64,000 nt of DNA from assembly GCF_014041995.1 (NCBI RefSeq), contig NZ_CP059492.1, positions 1,674,001-1,738,000 on the forward strand, written 5' to 3'. The notes beneath the pieces are model-generated. The model was not told the origin of the DNA, made no database searches, and saw only the letters and a program-made list of their open reading frames with translations. The stretch comes from Changpingibacter yushuensis. GTDB lineage: Bacteria > Actinomycetota > Actinomycetes > Actinomycetales > Actinomycetaceae. Both the position numbers and the translations under genes were made by a program. Positions 1 to 9,306 of this stretch are shown piece by piece (the first letter of the stretch is position 1; each line of letters starts with the position of its first letter).

Positions 1-53
1 CAGCGTGGCGCAGCTGCCGGGTGTGGCTTATTTCGCGCATTCGCACCCTGCTT

Positions 54-1391
54 TCAGTACGTGGATAGGAACCGTAGCCGTTCAGCCGGTGTGACTTGGT
101 GCTGGTACTGCTGCCATTCGTGGTGTTTATCGCGGATGAAGTAGTCGAAGCAGTCTTCACCCAAGGTTTCGGCTACCAGTTCAGACTTCTGCATGAGCGC
201 AATGGCCTCACTCAACGACTCAGGCAACGCCTCAATTCCCAGAATGCCCCGCTCCATATCGCTCATCTGTGCAATGTCAGAATCCGCGGGTTCGGGAAGC
301 TCGTAGTCACCTTCGATTCCCGCCAAACCCGCAGCCACCATAACGGCGAATGCCAGGTACGGGTTGGCTGCGGAATCAATGGAACGGAACTCGAGCCGCG
401 CGGATTGAGTCTTCTGAGGCTTGTATGCAGGAACCCTGATCAAGGCGCTGCGGTTGTTGGGACCCCAGCACACGTAGGACGGCGCTTCGTCACCACCCCA
501 TAGCCGCTTGTAGGAATTGACATGCTGGTTGGTCACAGCCGCGATCTCCCGGGCGTGCCGCAGCAGACCAGCCATGAACTGCCGCCCAGTCTTGGATAGG
601 CCGTAGGCACCTGTGGGATCCGCAAATGCGTTGCGTTCACCTTCAAACAAGGAGATATGGGTGTGCATGCCGCTGCCCGGGGCATCGACCAGTGGTTTGG
701 GCATGAACGATGCTTGAACACCTTGGTGAATAGCAACTTCTTGGATCACAGCGCGCAGACTCATGAGGTTGTCCGCCATCGAAAGCGCATCAGAGTAGCG
801 CAGGTCGATCTCGTTTTGGCCCGGGCCTGCTTCGTGGTGTGAGAACTCCACCGAGATCCCCATCTCTTCGAGCGTGAGAATGGCTTCCCTACGGAAATCG
901 TGGGCTGTGGATCGCGAGACGTGGTCGAAGTAGGAGGCATTGTCAATGGGAACGGGGACTGCGTCAGCTGAAGTCTCAGGCTGGAACAGGTAGAACTCCA
1001 CCTCGGGATGGACGTAGCAGGTGAACCCCATCTCTGCAGCTTTGGAGAGTGTGCGCTTGAGAATAGTGCGCGGGTCTGACCGCGCCGGTTCGTTATCGCG
1101 TGTGGTGATGTCGCAGAACATCCGAGCAACTGCGTTATCGGAACCGCGCCATGGCAAGATCTGGAATGTGGCAGCGTCCGGGCGAGCCAACATGTCGGAT
1201 TCAAGTACCCGAGTCAAACCTTGAATTGAGGAGCCGTCGAATCCAATGCCTTCTTCGAATGCTTCCTCCAGTTCTGCAGGAGCGATCGCGACGGACTTGA
1301 GCTGCCCAACGACGTCGGTAAACCACAATCGGACAAAACGTACTCCGCGTTCCTCGATTGTCCGAAGCACGTATTCCTGTTGACGGTCCAT
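54..1391 (-). CDS. glnA: Glutamine synthetase, type I (GlnA/GlnA2-like)
   Basis: Makes glutamine from glutamate, ammonia and ATP in the cytoplasm. The 445-residue product has the expected type I order: an N-terminal beta-grasp part, then FDGSSIQG (about 51-58), the metal/ATP residues in EFYLF and HHEAGPGQNE, the GSGMHTHIS loop, and NRSALIRVP with the substrate-binding arginines. An ATG at 1391 is preferred over the upstream GTG at 1403 because AGGAG lies just before it. Length is close to actinobacterial GlnA2 (about 446 aa). A Tyr in DYELPEP sits where the adenylylation tyrosine of GlnA1 lies, but regulation cannot be read from that. Family is clear; which paralogue (glnA1 or glnA2) is less sure. 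Confidence 0.93.
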   Translation of the reverse strand: MDRQQEYVLRTIEERGVRFVRLWFTDVVGQLKSVAIAPAELEEAFEEGIGFDGSSIQGLTRVLESDMLARPDAATFQILPWRGSDNAVARMFCDITTRDNEPARSDPRTILKRTLSKAAEMGFTCYVHPEVEFYLFQPETSADAVPVPIDNASYFDHVSRSTAHDFRREAILTLEEMGISVEFSHHEAGPGQNEIDLRYSDALSMADNLMSLRAVIQEVAIHQGVQASFMPKPLVDAPGSGMHTHISLFEGERNAFADPTGAYGLSKTGRQFMAGLLRHAREIAAVTNQHVNSYKRLWGGDEAPSYVCWGPNNRSALIRVPAYKPQKTQSARLEFRSIDSAANPYLAFAVMVAAGLAGIEGDYELPEPADSDIAQMSDMERGILGIEALPESLSEAIALMQKSELVAETLGEDCFDYFIRDKHHEWQQYQHQVTPAERLRFLSTY

Positions 1392-1453
1392 TGGTCTCCT
1401 CACATCGCTCTGCCACGACTATTGTGCCATTGACCGGAGCGCGTGCGGGCGAC

Positions 1454-2632
1454 TCACTGTTCAGTGGACGGCGAACTCTGCCAACCACGCAGCCCCGCAC
1501 CAAGCGTATCGTCATCACGCGTATCGTCGGCCTCGGGAGCGGAGTGGATTCGCGCGAACATGAGCTTGATGAACTCGGGGATCTGACGCAGCTCAGTAAG
1601 CGGTGAAGTGGTGTACACAATCCAGGGAAACACCTCATCAACCCTTCGATTGTCTCCCACGCTGAGGCGTTCAATGCTCTGCTCCCATTCGTGCGCGCAA
1701 TCCAACGCCACAGCCCAGCCAGCCAGATGCGCGAACTGCTCTAGAGTCGCCCCACCTGCACGAGGGGCCTCCAGAAGATACCTCCGAAAGCCCAACGCCT
1801 GGTCGCGGGCTACAGATCCTTCAACAGTTCGTTCTGCAGCTCCGAGGATCGTAATCGCACCCAGAAGAACGAGCACTCCGCATACCAGAAGCCAAAACGG
1901 GCGCAGTGAACTGGTCAGCATCAAGAAGATGGAGACAGCTGCGCCCATTGCCCCGCCAAGAAACTCCAACGCCCCGGCATTGGATAGCTTCTGACGAGCA
2001 GTGCGAAACCATTCTCTTTCCACCTCTAAACGATGCGACACGATCTCCGCCATAGTGTCACTAACCGAACTGCGAAGCCCACTCAAACGCGCAGTGGGCA
2101 ATCCGAGAGGTGGCACCCCAAGCGACTCCAAGGTGTTGCGGTATCGAGGAAGATCAAACGGGTGGCGCAGGACGAAAGCGTTACTCTCTGCCGCACCTTG
2201 GTCAGCCAAGATCTCCAACAGGTAGCGTTCTTCGGATGTGCACGTGCTATCCGCTTCCTTGAGAAACACAACAACCACTGACGGTGGTGCGCCTGGAAAC
2301 TGGCGATACTCAGTAAACTCAAGAAAGCCGCGCGCCGCGAGGTCCACCAAGGTCACGATGGTGAGCGAGGGCCCATCCGCCTCGCGGATTATGAGCGCTG
2401 CTTCAGCTGGGCTCATCTCTGGCAGCGCTGTGCGCAAAGGCGGTTCACTGCTCGAAGCACGTCGTGTGGGGTGGAGCTTGCCGTCGTCGGGAAAAACACC
2501 GCGCGGAAGATCCCGGTACTCCCGTTCCGGTCGCAATGCCGCGAGTAAAACCATCACTGCCACCACGATGAGCAGCACACCAACCCAGAATTCGGTGGGG
2601 GTGACGGCAAAATAGGAGATGATCGACTCCAC
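1454..2632 (-). CDS. DUF2207-like membrane protein, short form
   Basis: Function unknown. The product (392 aa) opens with a hydrophobic segment (about residues 8-30), then a soluble stretch with a winged-helix-like part (PAEAALIIRE and TLVDLAARGFLEF), then two close membrane spans (near FLGGAMGAAVSIFLML and LLVCGVLVLLGAI), and a cytosolic tail containing a FPWIVYTT segment. This resembles the C-terminal half of DUF2207/YciQ-type membrane proteins; the N-terminal extracellular domain of that family is missing. A GTG at 2632 is chosen because AAGGAG lies 5 bases upstream. It is downstream of, and divergent from, panB and ends 62 bases before the glutamine synthetase start. Confidence 0.65.
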   Translation of the reverse strand: MESIISYFAVTPTEFWVGVLLIVVAVMVLLAALRPEREYRDLPRGVFPDDGKLHPTRRASSSEPPLRTALPEMSPAEAALIIREADGPSLTIVTLVDLAARGFLEFTEYRQFPGAPPSVVVVFLKEADSTCTSEERYLLEILADQGAAESNAFVLRHPFDLPRYRNTLESLGVPPLGLPTARLSGLRSSVSDTMAEIVSHRLEVEREWFRTARQKLSNAGALEFLGGAMGAAVSIFLMLTSSLRPFWLLVCGVLVLLGAITILGAAERTVEGSVARDQALGFRRYLLEAPRAGGATLEQFAHLAGWAVALDCAHEWEQSIERLSVGDNRRVDEVFPWIVYTTSPLTELRQIPEFIKLMFARIHSAPEADDTRDDDTLGAGLRGWQSSPSTEQ

Positions 2633-2775
2633 GAGCACTCCTTTCCCCACGCCGATTCAGAACAAGCGTATTCCCCATTGGGAAGGCAGCTAGCTATATC
2701 GCCCATTCAGGTGCGATTATGCGCCCAGATTGGGCTGAGGTCTAGGATAGTGCTAGGAACAAACTTAGGAGAAAG

Positions 2776-3597
2776 ATGACGGATTCAACTTCCGCACGTC
2801 CTCGAAAGATACACCTCCAACATCTCGCTGAGATGAAGCAACGCCGCGAACCCATTACGATGCTCACGTGCTACGACGCCATCACGGCCCACATCCTCGA
2901 AGAAGCAGGTGTGGACACGATCTTGGTTGGTGATTCCTATGGCAACACTCTTCTGGGCTATGGATCAACTATCCCCGTCACTTTGGACGAGATGGTCGTG
3001 GCCACAGCTTCGGTCTGCAGAGGTGCCAAGCGTCCTCTCATCGTGGCTGATCTTCCTTTTGGCAGCTATGAGGAGGCGCCCGCGCAAGGGGTGCGGTCGG
3101 CCGTGCGGCTTATGAAGGCCGGTGCCAATGCGGTCAAACTCGAAGGCGGCCTACGTCAAGCTGACACAATCGCAAAGATAACCGCCGCGGGAATCCCGGT
3201 GTGTGCCCACATTGGATTCACGCCACAGAGCGAGTCCAACCTTGGTGGGCCACGGGTTCAGGGCCGTGGTGAGGAACAGGAAGCGCGTCTAGTTGACGAC
3301 GCCGTCGCCGTCCAAGATGCTGGTGCGTTTGCCGTGGTTCTTGAGATGGTTCCCGCAAAGGTCGCAGCCAAGATCACGAAGATCCTCTCCATTCCCACCA
3401 TCGGAATCGGCGCTGGTGCCGGCTGCGATGGCCAGGTTCTGGTGTGGACAGACATGGCAGGCATGACCACGTGGTCGCCTTCGTTCTCAAAGACGTTTGG
3501 CAATGTCGGTGACGCCTTGCGGGGCGCGGCAGCGGATTACTGCAACGCCGTCAAGAGCCACCAGTTCCCCGACGATTCACACAGCTTCCTCAAGTAA
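2776..3597 (+). CDS. panB: 3-methyl-2-oxobutanoate hydroxymethyltransferase
   Basis: First committed step of pantothenate synthesis: transfers a hydroxymethyl group from methylene-tetrahydrofolate to ketoisovalerate, giving ketopantoate. The 273-residue length is typical. Family blocks are present: MLTCYDAITAHILEEAGVD (about 28-46), VGDSYGNTLLGY, the KLEGG segment, AHIGFTPQS and IGIGAGAGCDGQVLV. The ATG is preceded by TAGGAG at good distance. It stands alone, followed by a strong hairpin at 3614-3655. A ketopantoate-reductase-like gene, which would use its product, lies separately at 30179. Confidence 0.96.
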   Translation: MTDSTSARPRKIHLQHLAEMKQRREPITMLTCYDAITAHILEEAGVDTILVGDSYGNTLLGYGSTIPVTLDEMVVATASVCRGAKRPLIVADLPFGSYEEAPAQGVRSAVRLMKAGANAVKLEGGLRQADTIAKITAAGIPVCAHIGFTPQSESNLGGPRVQGRGEEQEARLVDDAVAVQDAGAFAVVLEMVPAKVAAKITKILSIPTIGIGAGAGCDGQVLVWTDMAGMTTWSPSFSKTFGNVGDALRGAAADYCNAVKSHQFPDDSHSFLK

Positions 3598-3613
3598 ACC
3601 TACTTCAGCAGCC

Positions 3614-3655
3614 TTCGAGCGCCAGCCGCGTAATGTCACGCAGCTGGCGCTCGAA
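3614..3655 (+). terminator. Hairpin terminator after panB
   Basis: A perfect 13-bp stem (3614-3626 with 3643-3655) encloses a 16-base loop that can extend the stem by a further GCGT/ACGC pairing. It lies 17 bases after panB. There is no long T-run, so termination is inferred from position and stem strength; it could also serve the converging gene at 3773-4018. Confidence 0.7.
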
Positions 3656-3772
3656 CTCGTTTAGGTTGTGCTGGGCGCTACTGCCTTCCGCGCTAGCTCA
3701 GAGCAAGCCCCCAGCTAACGCACGAAACCAGCCTGGCCCGAAGCTCTTATGACCCCGAGAGTCCCACGTACC

Positions 3773-4018
3773 TCAGGTCCGTGCTGGAGGAAGATCAGGT
3801 TCGCCGTCTTGGTTGACATCGCGCTCGGCGGCCCACTCCCCTTCCCATTCCTCATCTTCAGCGTCGGATTCGCGGTTACGCTCGGCAGCCAATTCCATGG
3901 CGTGTTCAGCATCGTCGTACGAGGCATAGGGCCCCATCCGATGTAGCCAGCTAGATTGCTTGCCGAACTCAACCTCTCCTGTCTTGGTGTTGTAGTAGAA
4001 CTCAGTTGGCTCTGACAT
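3773..4018 (-). CDS. Small acidic SPOR-domain-like protein
   Basis: An 81-residue acidic protein. The first half (EFYYNTKTGEVEFGK, SSWLHRMGPYASYDDAEHAME) matches the short 'SPOR domain-containing' proteins that commonly sit next to map in Actinobacteria; the second half is rich in Glu and Asp. An ATG at 4018 is used because the conserved block begins there; the 12 codons before it show no similarity. It is divergent from map. Role unknown; no signal peptide is seen, so it is probably cytoplasmic. Confidence 0.7.
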   Translation of the reverse strand: MSEPTEFYYNTKTGEVEFGKQSSWLHRMGPYASYDDAEHAMELAAERNRESDAEDEEWEGEWAAERDVNQDGEPDLPPART

Positions 4019-4115
4019 CTGACTCCACCTACCTCGTGCCCATGAGCACCACATGTCCGGTTGCTCGTACGAACAACGTTATTACCTTGAAGCGAGGAAG
4101 CCTAGACTGGATGTT

Positions 4116-5015
4116 ATGTTGGCAGATCGAGCACCGTTGGGAACACTCGTTCCCGGAACAGTTTCACCAAAGCTTCACGTCCCGAACAGCATTCCGCGAC
4201 CGGAATACATGTTTCACAGCGGACCCGAAGTAATCACAGCTTCCGACGTTAAGAATGCTGAGACGATTGAGCACATTCGTGAGGCCGGCCGCATTGCCGC
4301 CGATGCGATGTATGAGGCTGGAAAGGCCGTGGCTCCCGGCGTCACAACAGATTACCTAGATCGCATTGCTCACGAATACATGTGTGATCATGGCGCCTAC
4401 CCATCATGCTTGGGATACATGGGTTTTCCGAAGTCCATATGTACCTCCATTAATGAGGTCATTTGCCACGGGATTCCCGATTCTGTTGAGCTCAAGGAAG
4501 GTGACATCATCAACCTTGATGTGACTGCCTATAAGAACGGCGTTCATGGTGACACGAACGCGATGTTCTACGCTGGCGAAGTCGATGAAGAATCGCGACT
4601 CCTGTGTGAGCGCACCGCCACCGCGATGCTTCGCGGCATCAAGGCTGTCAAACCCGGGCGCCAAATCAACGTGATCGGGCGCGTCATCGAATCCTACGCG
4701 AAGCGTTTTCAGTACGGGGTGGTAGAGGATTTCACCGGGCACGGTGTGGGGGAAGCATTCCATTCTGGCTTGATCGTTCCTCATTACGACGCCGCCCCGA
4801 GCTACGCAACAGTGATGGAGCCTGGCATGGTGTTCACCATAGAACCCATGCTCACGCTTGGTGACATCGCATGGGAGCAGTGGGACAACGAATGGACTGT
4901 GGTCACCAAGGATCGTAGCCGCACTGCTCAATGGGAGCACACACTTGTGGTCACAGAGGACGGCGCTGAAATCCTGACTCTTCCATCTGACCCAGATCTA
5001 GCGCCACACTTGTAA
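4116..5015 (+). CDS. map: Type I methionine aminopeptidase
   Basis: Removes the initiator methionine from nascent proteins using two metal ions. The product (299 aa from the ATG at 4116) contains all metal-site motifs: NLDVTAY and GDTNAMF (two Asp), GHGVGEAFH (His), FTIEPML (Glu) and the final Glu in VTEDGAEIL, plus the substrate His in ICHGIPD. The N-terminal extension ending in [10 protein letters not shown] is typical of the longer actinobacterial Map. An upstream in-frame start exists at 4053 but its extra residues look non-coding. ppgK begins 35 bases downstream, so the two are probably co-transcribed. Confidence 0.94.
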   Translation: MLADRAPLGTLVPGTVSPKLHVPNSIPRPEYMFHSGPEVITASDVKNAETIEHIREAGRIAADAMYEAGKAVAPGVTTDYLDRIAHEYMCDHGAYPSCLGYMGFPKSICTSINEVICHGIPDSVELKEGDIINLDVTAYKNGVHGDTNAMFYAGEVDEESRLLCERTATAMLRGIKAVKPGRQINVIGRVIESYAKRFQYGVVEDFTGHGVGEAFHSGLIVPHYDAAPSYATVMEPGMVFTIEPMLTLGDIAWEQWDNEWTVVTKDRSRTAQWEHTLVVTEDGAEILTLPSDPDLAPHL

Positions 5016-5050
5016 AGGCTCTGTGGGGCCGGAAAACGAAGGAGTGCAAT

Positions 5051-6097
5051 ATGAGCGACTATCCCACGAACATCGCCTTTGGCATCGATATCGGCGGCTC
5101 GGGAATCAAAGGAGCACCCGTCGATCTCTTGACCGGCGAGTTCTTTGCACCTCGATATCGGATTGCGACCCCACAGCCAGCCACTCCGCAGGCGGTAGCC
5201 GATACCGTTGCGGAACTGGTTGGCCATTTCAATCTTGATGCCTCTATTCCGATCGGCATCGACTTTCCTGCTCCGATCATCCACGGGGTTGCGCCCATGA
5301 TCGCCAACCTAGACAAATCGTGGACCGGAGTGGATGTACGCCGTCTCATGCGGGACAGGTTGGGCCGCTCAGTCACTGTTGTCAACGACGCCGATGCTGC
5401 GGGGTATGCCGAAGTCCATTACGGAGCGGCCGAAGATCGTAAGGGCCTTGTCATGGTCGTCACGCTGGGTACTGGAATCGGAACAGTACTCGTCATGAAC
5501 GGCACGCTCATTCCCAACACGGAACTTGGCCACCTCGAGATCAATGGCCACGATGCTGAGTCCAAGGCCGCCACTTCTGCCTTCGAACGTGAGAAGCTCT
5601 CCTACGAACGGTGGGCACGGCGCCTTCAGCGCTACTTCAGCCACGTCGAGATGTTGTTCTCCCCCGATGTGTTCATCATCGGCGGTGGCATTTCGAAGAA
5701 GGCAGACAAGTTTGTTCCCCTCTTGAGCACACGTGCCCCCATTATTCCCGCCGAGCTACTGAATTCCGCCGGAATAGTTGGATCCGCATTGATGGCTGCT
5801 CAGGAAGACGGCGCGTTTGACCTGACGCCCGAAGTAAGAGCGCAGATCCGATCCAATCGGGACAGGATTCGAGCCGAGGCTCGAGCCCGCTCAACGTCTC
5901 CGCTGAGCGAACAACCAGATCTCGCATATGGCATACCTGCCGGTGAGACGCGGGCAGATAAGGCGGCTGCGAAGAAGGCGGAAAAGGCGGCCACCAAGAA
6001 TGCAGCCAAAGCCGCGAAGAAGGCGGCCAAAGCCGAGCGCAAGTCATCCAAAGATGCCAAGAAAGCCACGCAACGGCGAGTTGGAAAGCGAGACTGA
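5051..6097 (+). CDS. ppgK: Polyphosphate glucokinase (ROK family) with long Lys/Ala tail
   Basis: Phosphorylates glucose using polyphosphate or ATP. The ROK fold is clear: an N-terminal phosphate loop [16 protein letters not shown] (about 10-25), [38 protein letters not shown] and a C-terminal [11 protein letters not shown]. Usual length is about 250-270 residues; here about 90 extra residues follow, ending in a low-complexity run of Ala and Lys (about 295-348) with KKA/AKKA units. The basic tail is reminiscent of histone-like tails and might bind polyphosphate or nucleic acid; that is inference. Start ATG is preceded by AAGGAG. Confidence 0.92.
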   Translation: MSDYPTNIAFGIDIGGSGIKGAPVDLLTGEFFAPRYRIATPQPATPQAVADTVAELVGHFNLDASIPIGIDFPAPIIHGVAPMIANLDKSWTGVDVRRLMRDRLGRSVTVVNDADAAGYAEVHYGAAEDRKGLVMVVTLGTGIGTVLVMNGTLIPNTELGHLEINGHDAESKAATSAFEREKLSYERWARRLQRYFSHVEMLFSPDVFIIGGGISKKADKFVPLLSTRAPIIPAELLNSAGIVGSALMAAQEDGAFDLTPEVRAQIRSNRDRIRAEARARSTSPLSEQPDLAYGIPAGETRADKAAAKKAEKAATKNAAKAAKKAAKAERKSSKDAKKATQRRVGKRD

Positions 6098-6130
6098 CAT
6101 ACAGGGACTGAACACGGGCAGCGAACCGTT

Positions 6131-6189
6131 CTAACGGCTCGCGCCGCAGTATTGAGAGTTTCTGACGGCTCGCGCCGCAGTATTGAGAA
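6131..6189. repeat. 31-bp direct tandem duplication next to rnpB
   Basis: Two near-identical copies (6131-6158 and 6162-6189, period 31) share CGGCTCGCGCCGCAGTATTG. They lie directly beyond the 3' end of rnpB and after ppgK. In the rnpB direction each copy contains CGGC-GCGA-GCCG, a small stem with a GNRA-type loop. Confidence 0.85.
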
Positions 6190-6197
6190 TGCAGCAA

Positions 6198-6574
6198 GGC
6201 GAATGAGCCGGCCGATACGCCGGGTTCTGTACTGCGCATTTCTGCGCAGTGGCGACCATCCATCTAGGACCTGCGTTGCCACAGGCCTCAAGCAGTCCAC
6301 CCGCGCGCTTGACGGGAAGCCTATGCGCGCTGTCTGACCTTGCTCCCGGTGGGGCTTGCCATGCCGCCTCAGTCACCTGAGGCGCGGTGGTCTCTTACAC
6401 CGCCGTTTCACCCTTACCGCTGCTGTGCAGCGGCGGTTTGTTCTCTGTGGCGCTATCCCGCGGGTCACCCCGGGTGGGCGTTACCCACCACCGTTCCCTG
6501 TGGAGCCCGGACGTTCCTCGGGATCCACGCGCTTGCGCACAGATCACGCGGCCGCCTAGCCGACTCATTCGCCC
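6198..6574 (-). ncRNA. rnpB: RNase P RNA, bacterial type A
   Basis: Catalytic RNA that matures the 5' ends of tRNAs. Read on the minus strand the sequence has the universal blocks: GAGGAACGTCCGGGCTCCAC near the 5' end, AGGGTGAAACGG in the middle, and the 3' segment with ACAGAACCCGGC followed by GGCCGGCTCATTC. The two ends (GGGCGAATGAGTCGGC and GCCGGCTCATTCGCC) pair to close the P1 helix. About 377 nt, normal for Actinobacteria. End points are set from P1 and may be off by a few bases. Confidence 0.95.
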
Positions 6575-6762
6575 TATGATCTTAGCCCACTGAACCTGCC
6601 ACCCCTGCATCGGATCGGGTGAGCTTTGCTGCCGACCATGACGCATGGATCCCACGAGCCGCGCTTCTGGCTCATTCTCGCACCAGGCACACACTTTTAG
6701 TTCAGTCACTTATTGGGCTGCTGAGGGGCAGGGATTACGGCAACTCATCTATGATCGCCTGT

Positions 6763-7461
6763 ATGCATATTCTGCTGCCGCCCTCTGAGGGCAAGTCAGC
6801 TCCCGCCGTTGGTCCTCACCTGGACCTCAGTGCGATGACTTGGCCCGACCTCACGCAAGCCCGCCATCAGGCAATTGAGCAACTCATTACGGTCTCCACT
6901 TCACGCGAAGCCCTGTCGGTGCTGCGTGTGGGCAAACGTATCGCCGGTGGAGTTGAGGCCCAACGCGATCTGTGGAATGCTCCCTGTGCGCCGGCCCGGG
7001 AGGTCTACACGGGCGTTCTGTATGAGGCAGCCAAGCTGCATGCAGGTGATGACGTGGTGATCTTCTCCGGGCTTTTTGGTGCAACCACCGCCGAGGACCT
7101 TATCCCGAGTTATCGCCTTTCCATCAACGTTTCACTACCCATCACCGGCGCACTGAAATCATTTTGGCGCCACCGTCTTGAGAGAGCGGACTTCTTGAAC
7201 CACGACGACGTCGTCGTAGACATGCGTTCTGGCGCTTACCAAGTGTGGGACCCACGCGGAATCTGGTGGGATACAAAGGTGACGGACTCTCACGGCAAGG
7301 TTGTGACGCATATGGCCAAGCGCTACCGAGGACTGCTCACACGGGCACTGTTGGACGCAAAGACCGACGAAGTGGCGGATGTTGCCCGCACGCTCGGCGA
7401 GGTCCGCGTAACCCAGAAGGATAATCGGCGCCATCTCGTGCTTATCCCTGAAGGTATGTGA
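6763..7461 (+). CDS. yaaA: YaaA-family peroxide stress protein (DUF328)
   Basis: YaaA proteins lower intracellular free iron and protect against peroxide damage in E. coli and have DNA-binding activity. The product begins with the family hallmark LLPPSEGKSAP (about 4-14) and carries GLFGATTAEDLIPSYRLSI, FWR and VDMRSGAYQ blocks. Start placed at 6763 because the family hallmark begins at the third residue; an in-frame ATG at 6751 is a possible alternative. 232 residues, slightly short for the family (about 250) but complete. Confidence 0.88.
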   Translation: MHILLPPSEGKSAPAVGPHLDLSAMTWPDLTQARHQAIEQLITVSTSREALSVLRVGKRIAGGVEAQRDLWNAPCAPAREVYTGVLYEAAKLHAGDDVVIFSGLFGATTAEDLIPSYRLSINVSLPITGALKSFWRHRLERADFLNHDDVVVDMRSGAYQVWDPRGIWWDTKVTDSHGKVVTHMAKRYRGLLTRALLDAKTDEVADVARTLGEVRVTQKDNRRHLVLIPEGM

Positions 7462-7531
7462 TCAACTGAAGGTACGCGATCGAGTCCTGACGCGAACGCG
7501 GTCACGATGAGATGGTGGGAATGGGCGAACG

Positions 7532-8266
7532 CTATTCGGGAAGGCGCACCACGATGGCGTCGTAATCTTCCGAGAGGTAGATCTGCTCTGGGGGCAGCGC
7601 TTTGATCTGGGCAACTTCGACTGGTGAAAGAGTCACGCCTGCGCCCGTCATACCGTTGGGCCGCATCCCCATCACGGCGTATCCGCCGCTGGCACGCGAA
7701 TGATCATAGATCTTCTTCAGTTCCTCTGCTAGAGGATCGAAGATAACAGATCGCTGCGCACGGAGCTCCTCTTGTTCCGTGACGATGGTTGCCACTGCAT
7801 CTTCGAGATCGGAACGATCCGCCAAGATCTGATCCTTCAAGTCTGCAATCTGGGCCGTGAACTTCCCTACCAGCCCTTCCGCCTTCTCCACCGCTTCAAG
7901 CGCTTCGAACTCGGCATCGCTAGCTGCATCCAAGCTCTTGCGAAGGGATTCGATTTCACTTTGCAAGACGAGCAGATCGCGGGAAGTCAGGCCAACCCCC
8001 GAGTTCAGTTTGGACTCCTTGTCCGCAATCTGAGCCTGAAGTGAAGACGTAGTAGCTTCCGCTGCAGCAAGTGCATCCTGTGCTTGGCCAACCTTAGTTT
8101 GCGCATCCTGTTTGGATCTGGCCCGCGCGGCGGCAGTATTCATCATGACTCCAAGCTTTTCGCGAAGCGGGTGCTTGGTGTTCTCACGCTCCAACCTGGC
8201 GATGCGGGAATCGAGTTCCGCGACCTTTAGGAGTGCCAGCTGATCGGTGACGGGTGCCTGTGCCAT
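7532..8266 (-). CDS. Coiled-coil CT398-like protein that has lost its zinc ribbon cysteines
   Basis: A 244-residue protein: a long central coiled coil (about 10-180) followed by the segment YDHSRASGGYAVMGMRPNG and a C-terminal tail. This is the layout of the actinobacterial 'C4-type zinc ribbon' (CT398) proteins that sit next to Nif3-like genes, as here. In the usual tail two CxxC pairs bind zinc; in this protein the corresponding places read GMTGAG and LSEDYD and no cysteine remains in the tail, though LSPVEVAQIKALPPEQ is kept. The fold may be retained without metal. Molecular role of the family is not established. It lies 93 bases beyond the Nif3-like gene on the same strand. Confidence 0.85.
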   Translation of the reverse strand: MAQAPVTDQLALLKVAELDSRIARLERENTKHPLREKLGVMMNTAAARARSKQDAQTKVGQAQDALAAAEATTSSLQAQIADKESKLNSGVGLTSRDLLVLQSEIESLRKSLDAASDAEFEALEAVEKAEGLVGKFTAQIADLKDQILADRSDLEDAVATIVTEQEELRAQRSVIFDPLAEELKKIYDHSRASGGYAVMGMRPNGMTGAGVTLSPVEVAQIKALPPEQIYLSEDYDAIVVRLPE

Positions 8267-8359
8267 GTTCTGACCTTACCGAATTGGGAGGTGGGATGTT
8301 CGAGTTCACGCTGGCAGGGCTAGGTTGCCAGCCGCGGTGGCTAAGCCCGCGAGCGTCTC

Positions 8360-9166
8360 TCAGAGCCGCATCGCCCATGCATCCGTTGATAGGGCGGACA
8401 CATAGGTTTCGATTCCTTCGGCATCCGCGCCGTGAACAAGCGCAAGTTCGCGCGTCAGGCGCCGCTCCATAACCCTCAGCACAGGCCATTCACTTGCCCA
8501 GTGCGTGGCGCTCACAAGCGCACATCCGCCGTTCCACAAGTGGTCGGTTGCCGGGTGGTGGCGTAGGTCAGCAGTCACATAGACATCGGCACCAGATTCG
8601 TTGGCTGCTTGCAGGAGGGAGTCACCCGAGCCGGAGCATATCGCCACGCGCGAGACTATCTGGTCAAGCTCCCCAGCTACCAAGATGCCAGCAGGGACGG
8701 TGGGCAGCACACTGGAGACGAGTCTGGCGAAGGCTTCCAGTGTGAGCGGGGATTGGAGTTCTCCCACTCCGCCAATACCTGTCTGAGGATCCAACGGCTG
8801 TTCAATCGTCACATCGAGCAGTTCCGCGAGCGCAGCCGTGGACGCGGCCACATCCGCGTTGGTGTGGGCGGAGAACTGGGCGACCCCGTTCTGGATCAGC
8901 GCTGTGGTCCAACGGCCTTTTGCTGTGGTTGTGGCAACCGAATGCGTTCCGCGAAGGTAGAGCGGATGGTGCGTGATGAGCATGTCTGCCTGGCGTGTCA
9001 GCGCTTCGGCTACCGAGGCCTCACAAGGATCCACCGCGAATGCGATGCGTGAAACTGGCGCGTCCGGATCTCCGATCGTTAGCCCTACGTGGTCCCACGC
9101 CTCGGCGGTCTCAGGCGGAAAGAGGCGCTCCATTGCGCCGACGACGTCGTGCACTCGAATACTCAT
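8360..9166 (-). CDS. Nif3-like dinuclear metal centre protein
   Basis: Member of the NIF3/YqfO/YbgI family, ring-shaped hexamers with a two-metal site; GTP cyclohydrolase I type 2 activity has been suggested for some, but the physiological role is unsettled. Metal ligands are visible: ADMLITHHPLYLR (about 57-69), FSAHTNADVA (His and Asp), and the C-terminal LVSATHWASEWP with the final His and Glu. Core motif AEAWDHVGLTIGD is present near the N terminus. 268 residues. It heads the two-gene unit with the coiled-coil protein downstream. Confidence 0.9.
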   Translation of the reverse strand: MSIRVHDVVGAMERLFPPETAEAWDHVGLTIGDPDAPVSRIAFAVDPCEASVAEALTRQADMLITHHPLYLRGTHSVATTTAKGRWTTALIQNGVAQFSAHTNADVAASTAALAELLDVTIEQPLDPQTGIGGVGELQSPLTLEAFARLVSSVLPTVPAGILVAGELDQIVSRVAICSGSGDSLLQAANESGADVYVTADLRHHPATDHLWNGGCALVSATHWASEWPVLRVMERRLTRELALVHGADAEGIETYVSALSTDAWAMRL

Positions 9167-9306
9167 GACACAAGGCTAACCCGCACTGGAGTATCCCTCC
9201 CAGAACCACGAGTCGCGGGTCAGCGCGTGGGGCGTGTACGAGACCAGCACAGGAGCAACCTCCCACCGAAGGCGTCATTCAGCATTCATGCCAGCAGCAA
9301 GGTGGC

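Noticed and set aside
5742-6300. Two antisense frames over ppgK and rnpB
   Set aside because: Arise from the low-complexity Lys/Ala-coding stretch and the structured RNA gene.
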